A stretch of DNA of 64,000 nucleotides, taken from Acrocarpospora macrocephala. GTDB taxonomy: Bacteria; Actinomycetota; Actinomycetes; Streptosporangiales; Streptosporangiaceae. The notes below the pieces were generated by a model. The model searched no databases, had not been told where the DNA came from, and saw nothing but the letters and a program-made list of their open reading frames with translations. The stretch covers positions 85,318 to 149,317 of the forward strand of contig NZ_BLAE01000029.1 in NCBI RefSeq assembly GCF_009687865.1. The letters are read 5' to 3'. Below are positions 15,304-23,444 of the stretch, one piece after another. How positions within the stretch are numbered: the first letter of the stretch is position 1; each line of letters begins with the position of its first letter. The position numbers were made by a program, and so were the translations under genes.

Positions 15304-16221
15304 TCATCCGTTTGTCTCGCGCAGGAGGGCCAGAGTGTTGACCGCGAGCTGGTCGCGGATTCGTTCGACGAGGGACTGCCACTGCCGGGAGAAGCCGGGC
15401 GTGCGTTCCAGGCTCTCCCACAGCGCGGCCAGCGACGGATGGATCCTCGCCCCGGGCATCCACAGGTGCAGCAGCGTGTCGACGGCCGGGGCGAGCCGGG
15501 CCGACACCTCGGGACGGGAGGCGCCGCCGATGCGGGCCCTCTGGACGATGGTCAACAGGGTGGTCAGCAGCCAGTCGTGCAGCGCGAGATCCTCACACAG
15601 GTCCACGACGGCGGGAGAGAACTCTCCCTGGTGGGTGACTTTGAGCGTGCGCTCCTGGCCTTCGCCGAGCGTGAAGTGCACGCCGGGCTCGCCGGTCTCG
15701 GCCACCCAGCGCAGCCGGGTCCGGTTGCTGCGGAACGGCGCGCGCAGATCCAGCACCGGCGACTCCTGGACCACGTCCATGAACCGGTCGCTGACCGAGC
15801 CCAGGTCCAGGTGCTCGCCGGGCGCGCCGAAGGCCAGGAACCCGTCGGCCACGTCGGGCCCGGACACCTTGCCCAGCACCTCGACCACGCCGGGCCTGGC
15901 CAGGTAGTGCGACCAGGGCAGCCGGTAGTTGACCTCGCCGCGCGTTACCCGGACGTACGACGAGCCCTGCAGCACCCGGCCGCCGGTGATCGACGACCGG
16001 GAGACCACCGTGCCGACCCCGCGGATGCGGGCGCGGGAGGCTGACGGCAGGCGGCAGTCCACGCCGGTGAGCAGGTCGGGCGAGACCGCGTACACGATCG
16101 GCCGCCGGGACATCCGCACCCGCTCCCCGGCGAGCAGCCCGAGCACCGCCTGGTGATCCCGCTCCTCGATCTCCGCCGAGTTCTGCAGCAGACCGGTACG
16201 GACTTCTCCCATGATCAGCAT
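15304..16221 (-). CDS. SCO2521-like family protein, unknown function
   Basis: 305 residues; ATG at 16221 preceded by GGGGGCGAC. The N-terminus (GEVRTGLLQNSAEI) and the order of genes match what I know as the SCO2521 family of Streptomyces coelicolor, whose function is not known. No membrane segment or catalytic motif is evident. The protein is rich in beta-strand patterns in the first 150 residues and helical after residue 200. It lies 22 bp downstream of the SCO2522-like gene and is probably co-transcribed. The family name is from memory of the neighbourhood and should be treated as likely, not certain. Confidence 0.68.
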   Translation of the reverse strand: MLIMGEVRTGLLQNSAEIEERDHQAVLGLLAGERVRMSRRPIVYAVSPDLLTGVDCRLPSASRARIRGVGTVVSRSSITGGRVLQGSSYVRVTRGEVNYRLPWSHYLARPGVVEVLGKVSGPDVADGFLAFGAPGEHLDLGSVSDRFMDVVQESPVLDLRAPFRSNRTRLRWVAETGEPGVHFTLGEGQERTLKVTHQGEFSPAVVDLCEDLALHDWLLTTLLTIVQRARIGGASRPEVSARLAPAVDTLLHLWMPGARIHPSLAALWESLERTPGFSRQWQSLVERIRDQLAVNTLALLRETNG

Positions 16222-16243
16222 GTCGCCCCCGACCGAGGATGGC

Positions 16244-17188
16244 CTAGAGAAATACGTAGGAGATGCGATCGACCAGCTCTTCTTCGAGCCGCAGGTCCTC
16301 GTCGGAGCTCCGGCTGAGCACCTGCTTGAGGACTTCCTCGTCCACCGAGACCTGGCTGAGAATCGTACGCACAGCCAGCTCCACCTGCAGGAACCGGGTC
16401 GACAGAACGGACAGGGTCGTGTACGCGCTGAACGGCGTAGCCGACGAGTTCAACTTCACCACCGGCGGAAGATTGTCCCAGCTCGTGGGAAATCCTCCGT
16501 CGACCGCCACCGGCTGCACCGGCAGCTGCCCCTCGTTGCGCAGCAGCCCGAGCCGTAGCAGCTGCCACACCGCGGCCAGGAACGGGCACGACCAGGTGCG
16601 CCCCCGGCTGTCGTCGTTCCACAGCTCGACGTCCACGAAGATGGAGTGCCCGCGCTTGGCGTTCTGGGTGGGCGCCTCCCACCGCACCGCCGTCTTCATC
16701 GCCTGGCCGGAACCGGCGACCGGCGAGCGGGTCCCGTTGGCCAGCCAGCCCGTCTCGTGGGTGGGCGGGCGCCAGCCCCGGGTGCCCGGCGGCGGATCGG
16801 GCACCAGCCGGTCCTCCACCAGCTTGGCCAGCTTCACCCCGTCCGCCTCCGCGCACGCCGACTCCCTGGCCAGATAATCGATGACCAGGTCGTTCTCGGC
16901 GGCCGCCGTCAGGATCATGGGCACCAGCTCGCTGGGCGTGCTGAACCGGCTGAAGTAGTCGTCGATCAGGAAGCAGGTGCTGATCCTGGCCCGCCCGCCG
17001 GGCGTGCGGCTCTGCCAGCTGCGGCGTACGGTCTCCAGCCAGGGCGCCACCGCGGCGAACTGCCGGCGCAGCCGGTCGGGGCCGGCCTGGAAGTCCTCCA
17101 TGTAGAGGTGGCCGAGCTCGACCGAGACGTGGGACAGCGGCCCCGACTTGATCTGGCGTTCCGCCGTGACTTCGCTGAAGGACGTCAC
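16244..17188 (-). CDS. SCO2522-like family protein, unknown function
   Basis: 314 residues. The GTG at 17188 is preferred to the in-frame GTG at 17200, because GGAGGG lies just upstream and the start overlaps the preceding stop as GTGA. It opens with SFSEVTAERQIKSGPLSHVS and has the CFLIDDYF segment (about residue 80) that I associate with the SCO2522 family. No enzyme motif can be named. It is translationally coupled to the variant P-loop gene, so the two products are likely made in fixed ratio. Confidence 0.7.
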   Translation of the reverse strand: MTSFSEVTAERQIKSGPLSHVSVELGHLYMEDFQAGPDRLRRQFAAVAPWLETVRRSWQSRTPGGRARISTCFLIDDYFSRFSTPSELVPMILTAAAENDLVIDYLARESACAEADGVKLAKLVEDRLVPDPPPGTRGWRPPTHETGWLANGTRSPVAGSGQAMKTAVRWEAPTQNAKRGHSIFVDVELWNDDSRGRTWSCPFLAAVWQLLRLGLLRNEGQLPVQPVAVDGGFPTSWDNLPPVVKLNSSATPFSAYTTLSVLSTRFLQVELAVRTILSQVSVDEEVLKQVLSRSSDEDLRLEEELVDRISYVFL

Positions 17189-18099
17189 AGGCCCTCCCAC
17201 GCGGTGTCGTCGACGATCTTCTTGGCCAGGTCGTCGAAGGCGAACACGGTCTCCGGATTGGCGATCTCGGTGCCGGCCACGTCATCGTCGGAGATCAGCT
17301 GCTCCCGCCACTGCAGCACCGGGTCGAGCGGGACCTTGCCGAGCATGGTGGTGAGGCCGACGCCGTGCCTGGTGGCCAGCTCGCGCAGCTCCCGGTCGAT
17401 CTCGTTCAGCCAGGAGCGCTGGGCCGGGCGCAGGTGGGCGAAGTCGCCGGAGCCCAGTTCCAGCACGGCGGTGCGGACGAACCTGATCCGGTCGATCAGC
17501 GCGTCCCGGTCGTGGCCGTGCTCCACGCCCACGTCCAGCAGCCCGTGGTCGCCCCGGACCAGGCCGTTGGCGGCGATGATGTGCTGCCGGGTCCAGCGGT
17601 GGAAGACCAGCCAGCGGGCGGGGATGCGGGGCAGCTGGGCGGTGGCGGCCAGGGCCAGATGGGCGGCGAAGGAACGGCCCGCGCTCAGGTCCACCATGAT
17701 CAGGTCGAACTGCTCGTGCAGGCCGGCGAACAGCCGGACGCAGCGTTTGAGCATCTCCCCGTCGAAGGTGGCGAACTCGCCGCCGCCCTCGTCGCCGGGG
17801 AGGAGCACCATCTGCCCGGCTCCGGCGGGCTTGGCGCGGATCGCGTCGCGGTCCGACTCGGTCCACACGTCGATCCGGGTGGGTTCGGGGATCTCGCCTT
17901 CCAGGTAGCGATGCATGCCGCCCTTGGTGGTGCCCCGGGAGGCCGTGCTGACCCGGAAGATCGCGCCGACCGTGGGGGAGCCGAAGTCGAAGTCCAGATA
18001 GCAGACGTCCTGGCCCTGCAGCGCCCGCCGATAGACGATGTTGCTGCTGGTCACCGACCGTCCGGTGCCACCCTTGTCGGAGATGGCGAACACGAGCAT
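17185..18099 (-). CDS. SCO2523-like variant P-loop NTPase (ParA/MinD-like fold)
   Basis: 304 residues. The N-terminal SDKGGTGRSVTSSN loop resembles the deviant Walker A of ParA/MinD (KGGxGKT/S) but has Arg in place of the second Lys. Downstream are LDFDFGSPT and a switch-like VDLSAGRS segment, as in the ParA/MinD group. Replacement of the P-loop lysine would be expected to change or abolish ATP hydrolysis, so a scaffold or nucleotide-sensing role is possible. Start ATG at 18099, 2 bp after the stop of the SCO2524-like gene; its own stop overlaps the next start. Central member of the cluster. Confidence 0.78.
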   Translation of the reverse strand: MLVFAISDKGGTGRSVTSSNIVYRRALQGQDVCYLDFDFGSPTVGAIFRVSTASRGTTKGGMHRYLEGEIPEPTRIDVWTESDRDAIRAKPAGAGQMVLLPGDEGGGEFATFDGEMLKRCVRLFAGLHEQFDLIMVDLSAGRSFAAHLALAATAQLPRIPARWLVFHRWTRQHIIAANGLVRGDHGLLDVGVEHGHDRDALIDRIRFVRTAVLELGSGDFAHLRPAQRSWLNEIDRELRELATRHGVGLTTMLGKVPLDPVLQWREQLISDDDVAGTEIANPETVFAFDDLAKKIVDDTAWEGL

Positions 18100-18101
18100 C
18101 G

Positions 18102-19940
18102 TTACATCGCCTCCGAGGCGTTCTCTCGGGCGGCGGCGAGCTGGTCGAGTTCGAGCAGGGACTGGTTGATCAGGGCTGCCGCGCTGGCCGGGCGCTCACC
18201 CATGATCTTCCTGGCCCGGTTCAGCCGGGTGGCGATGGTGGTGATGGTGGAGCTCGCGCCCAGCCGGGCCCGGACCGGCCTGATGACCTGCTCCCGGTTG
18301 AGCAGGTGCTCGGCCTCGGCCAGCATCTCGCCCGCCAGCTCGACCAGCTGCTGGCTGCGCAGCGGTGACTCGCGCGAGGTCAGGGCCAGGGTCACCAGGA
18401 ACTCGACGATGCGCTCGGTGAAGTACCACGACACCTGGGTCTGCTCGTCGCCGACGTCGTCGAAGGCGCCGGCCGGGTTGTCCCACAGGCCCTTGACCTG
18501 CTGGTGGGTGAACTGGCGTTGCTGGATGTGGGCCCAGATCTGGTCGGCCAGGCTGTGCAGGCGCTCTCTGGTCCGGTTGCTCTGGGTGATGGTGGCCACC
18601 CAGATGGTGCGCTTGAGCAGCGTGATGGCGAAGTCGGCGACCTGCCAGATCAGCTGCGGGCCCAGCTCCTCGCTGCCGAGCAGGGTGACCTTGACGCCGG
18701 GGTGGTGCAGCGCGACGGCGCTGAGGTCGTTCTCCACCGGGCGGCGGGTGATGCGGGCGCTTCTGGCCAGCTCTTCCAGGACTCCGGCGACCCGGCTGAG
18801 GTCGACGTCGCCGGCCCGGGTGCGGACCAGATACTGCACCACCATGGCGGTGACGCCGAGGCTGTAGTAGTCGGACTCCTTGCCGTCGGTGGTCCGCCAG
18901 GGGATGTCCTCCAGCGGCCAGCGGTCCTTGCCGAAGGTGGCCACGGTGCGCCAGTAGTTCTGGGTGATGTCCCAGCGGCGCTGCAGGGCGTTGGCCAGCT
19001 GCTGCTGGTCGTCGTCGAGCAGGCCGAGCACGCGGGTCCGCTCCGACCACAGGTCCACGACGCCCACCAGGGCGTTGGCGGTGAAGTAGAGGTACGGCAC
19101 CTCGGGGGCCACGCCCTTGGGCTGCTCCCCGACCTTCAGGTCGGTGACCACCTCGGGCGCGTTCTTCACCACGCCCCAGGCCCAGCCGCATTCGAAGAGC
19201 AGGTTGGGGTTGTCCAGGTCCACCTGGGAGCCGGAGCCGATGGTCAGGTCGCGCAGCCCGGCCCTGACCTCCTCCAGGGACTTCTGCAGATCGTCGTGGA
19301 CCCGCCGGTCGTGCACCTTGGCCTGGTTGGCGGTGCGCAGCAGCGCCTGGCCCTGCGGCGAGCCCGGCTCGAAGACGTTGATGGTGAAGCTGCGCAGCAG
19401 GCCCACCATGGCGGCCGACAGCCGGACGTTCGCCCGGGACTCCAGATCGCTGATCTTCGCGCGGATGTCCTGGCGGGTGACGCTGCGCCGGAACACCTTG
19501 AGGAAGCCCAGGGTGCCGAGCATCAGCGTGACGCTCATCGAGTAGGAGTCGACCACGTCCAGCGCGCGCTGCTCGCTGGTGATCTCCTCGCCGGGCTCGT
19601 TCGGCAGGAAGTAGCTGTCCCCGCCGAAGAGCGGCCGGCCGTCCTTGTCGGAGTAGGTGGTCAGGTACGCGTCGAGCAGGGTGAGCAGCCGCTTCGGGAT
19701 CTCGACGCTGTCCCCGATGGCGGCCAGGGCTTCGAGCACGTCGTCGGAGGTCGCGTCGGGCGTGTCCAGGCGGAACTCGGGCAGTTCCGAGGCCGGATAC
19801 ATGAAGCACAACAATTGCTCGGCGTCGGAGATGGAATTGGAGCCTTGCCGCCCGCCCCAGCGCCACTCCTTGCCTTGGGAGGAGGCCCGGGCGGCGGCTT
19901 CCCAGATCTCCAGGAGTTGCTGGCGTGGCTGGAGTTTCAC
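18102..19940 (-). CDS. SCO2524-like family protein, unknown function
   Basis: 612 residues; GTG start at 19940 preceded by AGGGGGATCGC. The N-terminus (LEIWEAAARASSQGKEWRWGG then SNSISDAEQLLCF) matches my memory of the SCO2524 family that precedes the variant P-loop gene in Streptomyces. The protein is mostly helical. No catalytic motif or membrane segment is recognised. First gene of the five-gene operon. The promoter should lie in the 228-bp divergent gap up to 20168, whose base composition is visibly lower in GC. Confidence 0.7.
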   Translation of the reverse strand: MKLQPRQQLLEIWEAAARASSQGKEWRWGGRQGSNSISDAEQLLCFMYPASELPEFRLDTPDATSDDVLEALAAIGDSVEIPKRLLTLLDAYLTTYSDKDGRPLFGGDSYFLPNEPGEEITSEQRALDVVDSYSMSVTLMLGTLGFLKVFRRSVTRQDIRAKISDLESRANVRLSAAMVGLLRSFTINVFEPGSPQGQALLRTANQAKVHDRRVHDDLQKSLEEVRAGLRDLTIGSGSQVDLDNPNLLFECGWAWGVVKNAPEVVTDLKVGEQPKGVAPEVPYLYFTANALVGVVDLWSERTRVLGLLDDDQQQLANALQRRWDITQNYWRTVATFGKDRWPLEDIPWRTTDGKESDYYSLGVTAMVVQYLVRTRAGDVDLSRVAGVLEELARSARITRRPVENDLSAVALHHPGVKVTLLGSEELGPQLIWQVADFAITLLKRTIWVATITQSNRTRERLHSLADQIWAHIQQRQFTHQQVKGLWDNPAGAFDDVGDEQTQVSWYFTERIVEFLVTLALTSRESPLRSQQLVELAGEMLAEAEHLLNREQVIRPVRARLGASSTITTIATRLNRARKIMGERPASAAALINQSLLELDQLAAARENASEAM

Positions 19941-20168
19941 GCGATCCCCCTGTGCGACGATGCCGCGGCCCCCGGCGACGGCTTTTGCGTTGACATGGAG
20001 CGAGTGCCATTGTCGCCCAGCGAATGGGCCACTAACAACGACACTACCCAGGAATTCCGCGGGAGTGGAAAGAGTTCTGGAGGTTCTACACTGGGCTGCC
20101 GACCGGCGTATCCTTAGACCAGAGGAGGCCGTTCGTCAAATCCGACAAATGCGCTCGAAAGACACATC

Positions 20169-21134
20169 ATGGCCCATACAGGTAAGATTCTTGTCACTGG
20201 TTCGGGAATCGACCTGACTCTGTTGCGCCCATTGGAAGAGGCCGGAAATAGTATTGTCGCCCGGCCGAAACTCCTCTCTCCCGCCGAGCTCAAGGCCGAG
20301 CTCCGGGACGCGGTCGCCTACCTGCACGGCGGCGAGGAATACGCCTCCGGCGACGCCCTGAGCACCGCGGAATCGCTGAAGATCGTGGCCTTCATGGGCA
20401 TCGGCTACGAGAGCTTCGTGGACGTGGACGCCGCCAAGGAGCGCGGCCTGCGGGTCACCTGGACCCCCGCGCGGCGGCCCGACGCGGTCGCGGTCTTCAC
20501 CCTGGGCCAGATCATCTACGCCAACCTCGGCATCCGGAACCGGCTGGACGAGCGCTATCCGCCGCAGTGGTCCGCGGCCGTGCCCATGCCCAGCGAGCTG
20601 TCCGCGCAGCGCGTCGGCATCGTCGGCCTCGGCTCGATCGGCAGCCGGCTGGCCGGGCTGCTGCTCACGATCGGCTGCGAGGTCTCCTACTACAGCCGGA
20701 CCAGGAAACTGGCCGAGACCAGCCTCGACCTGACCTACCGCACCCTGCCCGACCTGGCCGCCTGGTCGGACATTCTCGTGGTCCTGCTGCCGGAGACCCC
20801 GAGCACGGTGAATATCATTGATACTTCGGTATTCGCCCGGATGAAAGAAGGGTCAATTCTCATCAATACCGCTCGGGCCGCGCTGGTCGAACCGGTGGCG
20901 CTGGGAAATGCGCTCCGGGACGGCACGATCGCGGTCGCCGCGATTGACGGGCATTACCGCGATGAATCCGTAAATGCCGCCCTGATGCGGGAGTTCGGGC
21001 CCCGGCTGCTGTGGACCGCGCACGTCGCGGCGCACACCCGGCAGTCGATGGCGGCGATGGTGGACCAGGCGGTCCGGTCCGTGCTCCGGGCGCTGGACAA
21101 CGCGCCGGACGAGAACATGGCGGTCGGCCAGTAA
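20169..21134 (+). CDS. D-isomer-specific 2-hydroxyacid dehydrogenase family protein
   Basis: 321 residues, ATG at 20169. The NAD-binding loop GLGSIGSRLAG is near residue 155, the active-site arginine is in INTARAALV, and the histidine is in LWTAHVAAH. The usual acidic residue near the DxxxxEP segment is replaced by AAIDGHYRDE, so the catalytic Glu is not obvious. The family reduces 2-oxo acids to D-2-hydroxy acids with NAD(P)H. It is followed 123 bp later by a ThDP enzyme that also uses 2-oxo acids. Divergent from the SCO2524-like gene. Confidence 0.85.
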   Translation: MAHTGKILVTGSGIDLTLLRPLEEAGNSIVARPKLLSPAELKAELRDAVAYLHGGEEYASGDALSTAESLKIVAFMGIGYESFVDVDAAKERGLRVTWTPARRPDAVAVFTLGQIIYANLGIRNRLDERYPPQWSAAVPMPSELSAQRVGIVGLGSIGSRLAGLLLTIGCEVSYYSRTRKLAETSLDLTYRTLPDLAAWSDILVVLLPETPSTVNIIDTSVFARMKEGSILINTARAALVEPVALGNALRDGTIAVAAIDGHYRDESVNAALMREFGPRLLWTAHVAAHTRQSMAAMVDQAVRSVLRALDNAPDENMAVGQ

Positions 21135-21257
21135 GCCCGGATTTCGGCTTTCCAAAACGGAGATGACCTTGTCGGGTCACGGTCGGGTAAATATACGATG
21201 GAGATGAACCAGCCATATTCCTGAGAGGCCCGCTTCGGGTGAGCTATCTGGATTGGG

Positions 21258-22838
21258 GTGGATGTGACGGCGACGGGGGCGGGCGTACTCGTCGAGGCTC
21301 TGTCTCTCCATGGGGTGGAACTCGTCTTCGGCATTCCCGGCACGCACAACGTTCCGATCTACGCGGCGCTGGCCGCGCGGGGCGTGCGGCTGGTCACTCC
21401 CCGGCATGAGCAGGGCGCCGGATACGCCGCCGACGGATACGCGCGCAGCACCGGCCGACCCGGCGTGGTGCTGACCACGACCGGTCCCGGGGCGCTCAAC
21501 GCGGCGACCGCGCTGGCGCAGGCGTACTCGGACTCGATCCCGCTGCTGCTGATCTCGCCGGGGGTGCCGACCGACCATCCCCGGCTGGGGCGCGGCTACC
21601 TGCACGAGAGCAAGGACCAGTCGGGGGCGTTCCAGGCGTTGTGCGCGTGGAGTCACCGGGTGAGCTCGATCCGGGAGATCCCGGCGGCCGTGGCCAGGGC
21701 GTTCGGCTCGTTCGCCGAGGGGCGGCCGCGGCCGGTGCACATCGAGATCCCGCATGATCTGCTCGACGCGGAAGGGCCGGCGAAGCTCGCGGAGCCGTAC
21801 CGGATCGGGTCGCGGGAGCCTGATCCGGCCGCGCTGGACGCGGCGGCGCGGCTGCTGCGGGGGGCCGCGCGGCCGGGGATCGTGCTGGGCGGGGGCGTGC
21901 AGCGCCCGCCGGGGCAGGACGCGGGGGCGCTGGCGCTGCGGCTGGCGGAGCGGGCCGGGGCGCGGATCGTCACCACGGCCAACGGCAAGGGCGTGGTGCC
22001 GGAGAGCCATCCGCTCGTGCTCGGCGCGATGTTGCACCTGGCCGGGGCCCGGCGGTGGCTGGCCGACTGCGACGTGGTGCTGGCGGTGGGCACCGAGCTG
22101 GGCCCTTCCGACCTGTGGGTCGAGGACTTCGCCCTGGCGGGCCGGCTGATCCGGGTGGACGTGGACCCCGGGCAGATGTACGGCGACCACGTGGCCGACG
22201 TGCCCGTGGTGGCCGACGCGGCGCTCGCGCTCCAGGGATTGCTCGATCGGGTGGGCCCGCGCGACGGAGCCCGCGCCCCGGCGCCCGACCTGGCGCGGGA
22301 GCTGGCCGGGCTGGCCGGACGCTGGGAGCCCGCCCTGGAGGCGCTCGGCCGGGCGCTGCCGCCGGACGCCATCGTGGTCGGCGACAACTCGATGATCGTC
22401 TACCACGGCGCGCTGCTCAGCCTGGCCCTCGATCCCCCCGCGCGGCTGCTGTTCCCCTCGGGGTACGGCACGCTCGGCTACGCGCTGCCCGCCGCCATCG
22501 GCGCCAAGCTGGGCTGCCCCGACCGCCCGGCCGTCGTGCTGACCGGCGACGGCGCCCTCCAGTTCTGCGTGCAGGACCTGGCCACCGCCGTGGACGAGAA
22601 GCTGAGCCTGCCCATCGTGGTGTCCGACAACGGGGGCTTCGGCGAGATCCGCGAGGAGATGCTCCGGCGGGACATGACCCCCGTGGCCGTGGACCTGCCC
22701 GGCCCCGACCTGCTCCAGCTGGCCGCCGCGTACGGAATCGCCGCCTGCCGCGCCGACACCCCGGAAGAACTCTTCAAAGCCCTGGTGGCCGCCCTGGAAC
22801 ACCCGCTCCCCACGCTGATCGTGGTCCGCGAGTCATGA
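21258..22838 (+). CDS. Thiamine diphosphate-dependent enzyme (acetolactate synthase superfamily), repeat-free paralogue
   Basis: 526 residues, the normal length; GTG at 21258, or GTG at 21264. It has the PYR glutamate in RHEQGAGYAADGYAR, the HESKDQSGAF segment, the central domain and the PP-domain motifs GDGALQF and DNGGFGE. It is clearly paralogous to the enzyme at 7312-9420 over its full length, for example FGIPGTHN and TTTGP in both, and gives the baseline against which that gene's insertions can be seen. It should act on a 2-oxo acid; true acetolactate synthase is less likely because no small regulatory subunit gene is near. Its last 6 bp overlap the convergent TetR gene. Confidence 0.88.
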   Translation: MDVTATGAGVLVEALSLHGVELVFGIPGTHNVPIYAALAARGVRLVTPRHEQGAGYAADGYARSTGRPGVVLTTTGPGALNAATALAQAYSDSIPLLLISPGVPTDHPRLGRGYLHESKDQSGAFQALCAWSHRVSSIREIPAAVARAFGSFAEGRPRPVHIEIPHDLLDAEGPAKLAEPYRIGSREPDPAALDAAARLLRGAARPGIVLGGGVQRPPGQDAGALALRLAERAGARIVTTANGKGVVPESHPLVLGAMLHLAGARRWLADCDVVLAVGTELGPSDLWVEDFALAGRLIRVDVDPGQMYGDHVADVPVVADAALALQGLLDRVGPRDGARAPAPDLARELAGLAGRWEPALEALGRALPPDAIVVGDNSMIVYHGALLSLALDPPARLLFPSGYGTLGYALPAAIGAKLGCPDRPAVVLTGDGALQFCVQDLATAVDEKLSLPIVVSDNGGFGEIREEMLRRDMTPVAVDLPGPDLLQLAAAYGIAACRADTPEELFKALVAALEHPLPTLIVVRES

Positions 22839-23435
22839 CAGCTGGTCGGGCTCCAGGGCGAGTTCGGTGGCGGCCGCGATCCGCACCAGCTCGAAGAGCC
22901 GGGCCCGGGTGAGCATTCGCTTGTGCACGGTGACCTGCACGGTCAGCCCGTCGATGAGCGACATCAGCCGCCAGGCCGCGCCCTCAGGATCGGGGCACTT
23001 GAAGACGCCCTCGTCCGCCCCCGCCCGCAGGATGGAGGCGAGCGCGTCCTTCCAGCGCAGGTCCAGCGCCCGGGACACGTCCTCCAGGGCCTGGTTGCGC
23101 ATCGACTCCGACCACGCGTCGATCCACAGCGCCCAGGACTTGGACTTCCCGGCGGGGGAGTAGAGCTTGAGCATCGCCCGGAGCTTGTCCATCGGGCCGC
23201 CCGCCGACTCCAGCAGGGCGGCCAGGTTGTCGAGGTCGCGTTCCGCGGCGTAGCCGAACGCCTGGGCGAAGAGCTTGTCCTTGGTCTCGAAGTGGTAGAA
23301 GAGCAGCGCCTGGCTCACCCCGGCCGCCTGGGCGATGTCGACCGTGCGCGTGTGCCCGAAACCCTGTGCCGCGATCACCTCGCACGCCACGCGGAGCAGG
23401 TCTTCCCGGCGCATGCGGCTCATTCCCCGTCCCAC
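22833..23435 (-). CDS. TetR/AcrR family transcriptional regulator
   Basis: 200 residues. The N-terminal helix-turn-helix is clear (REDLLRVACEVIAAQGF...TVDIAQAAGVSQALLFYHF...KDKLFAQAF). The C-terminal ligand domain is of the kind where most members sense small hydrophobic ligands. A TAGGGT hexamer at 23442-23447 ends 6 bases before the GTG at 23435, which fits a leaderless transcript; ATG at 23423 is the alternative start. The hexamer overlaps the stop codon of the histidine kinase gene upstream. It converges on the ThDP-enzyme gene and may regulate it or itself. Confidence 0.86.
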   Translation of the reverse strand: MGRGMSRMRREDLLRVACEVIAAQGFGHTRTVDIAQAAGVSQALLFYHFETKDKLFAQAFGYAAERDLDNLAALLESAGGPMDKLRAMLKLYSPAGKSKSWALWIDAWSESMRNQALEDVSRALDLRWKDALASILRAGADEGVFKCPDPEGAAWRLMSLIDGLTVQVTVHKRMLTRARLFELVRIAAATELALEPDQLS

Positions 23436-23444
23436 AACGAAACC

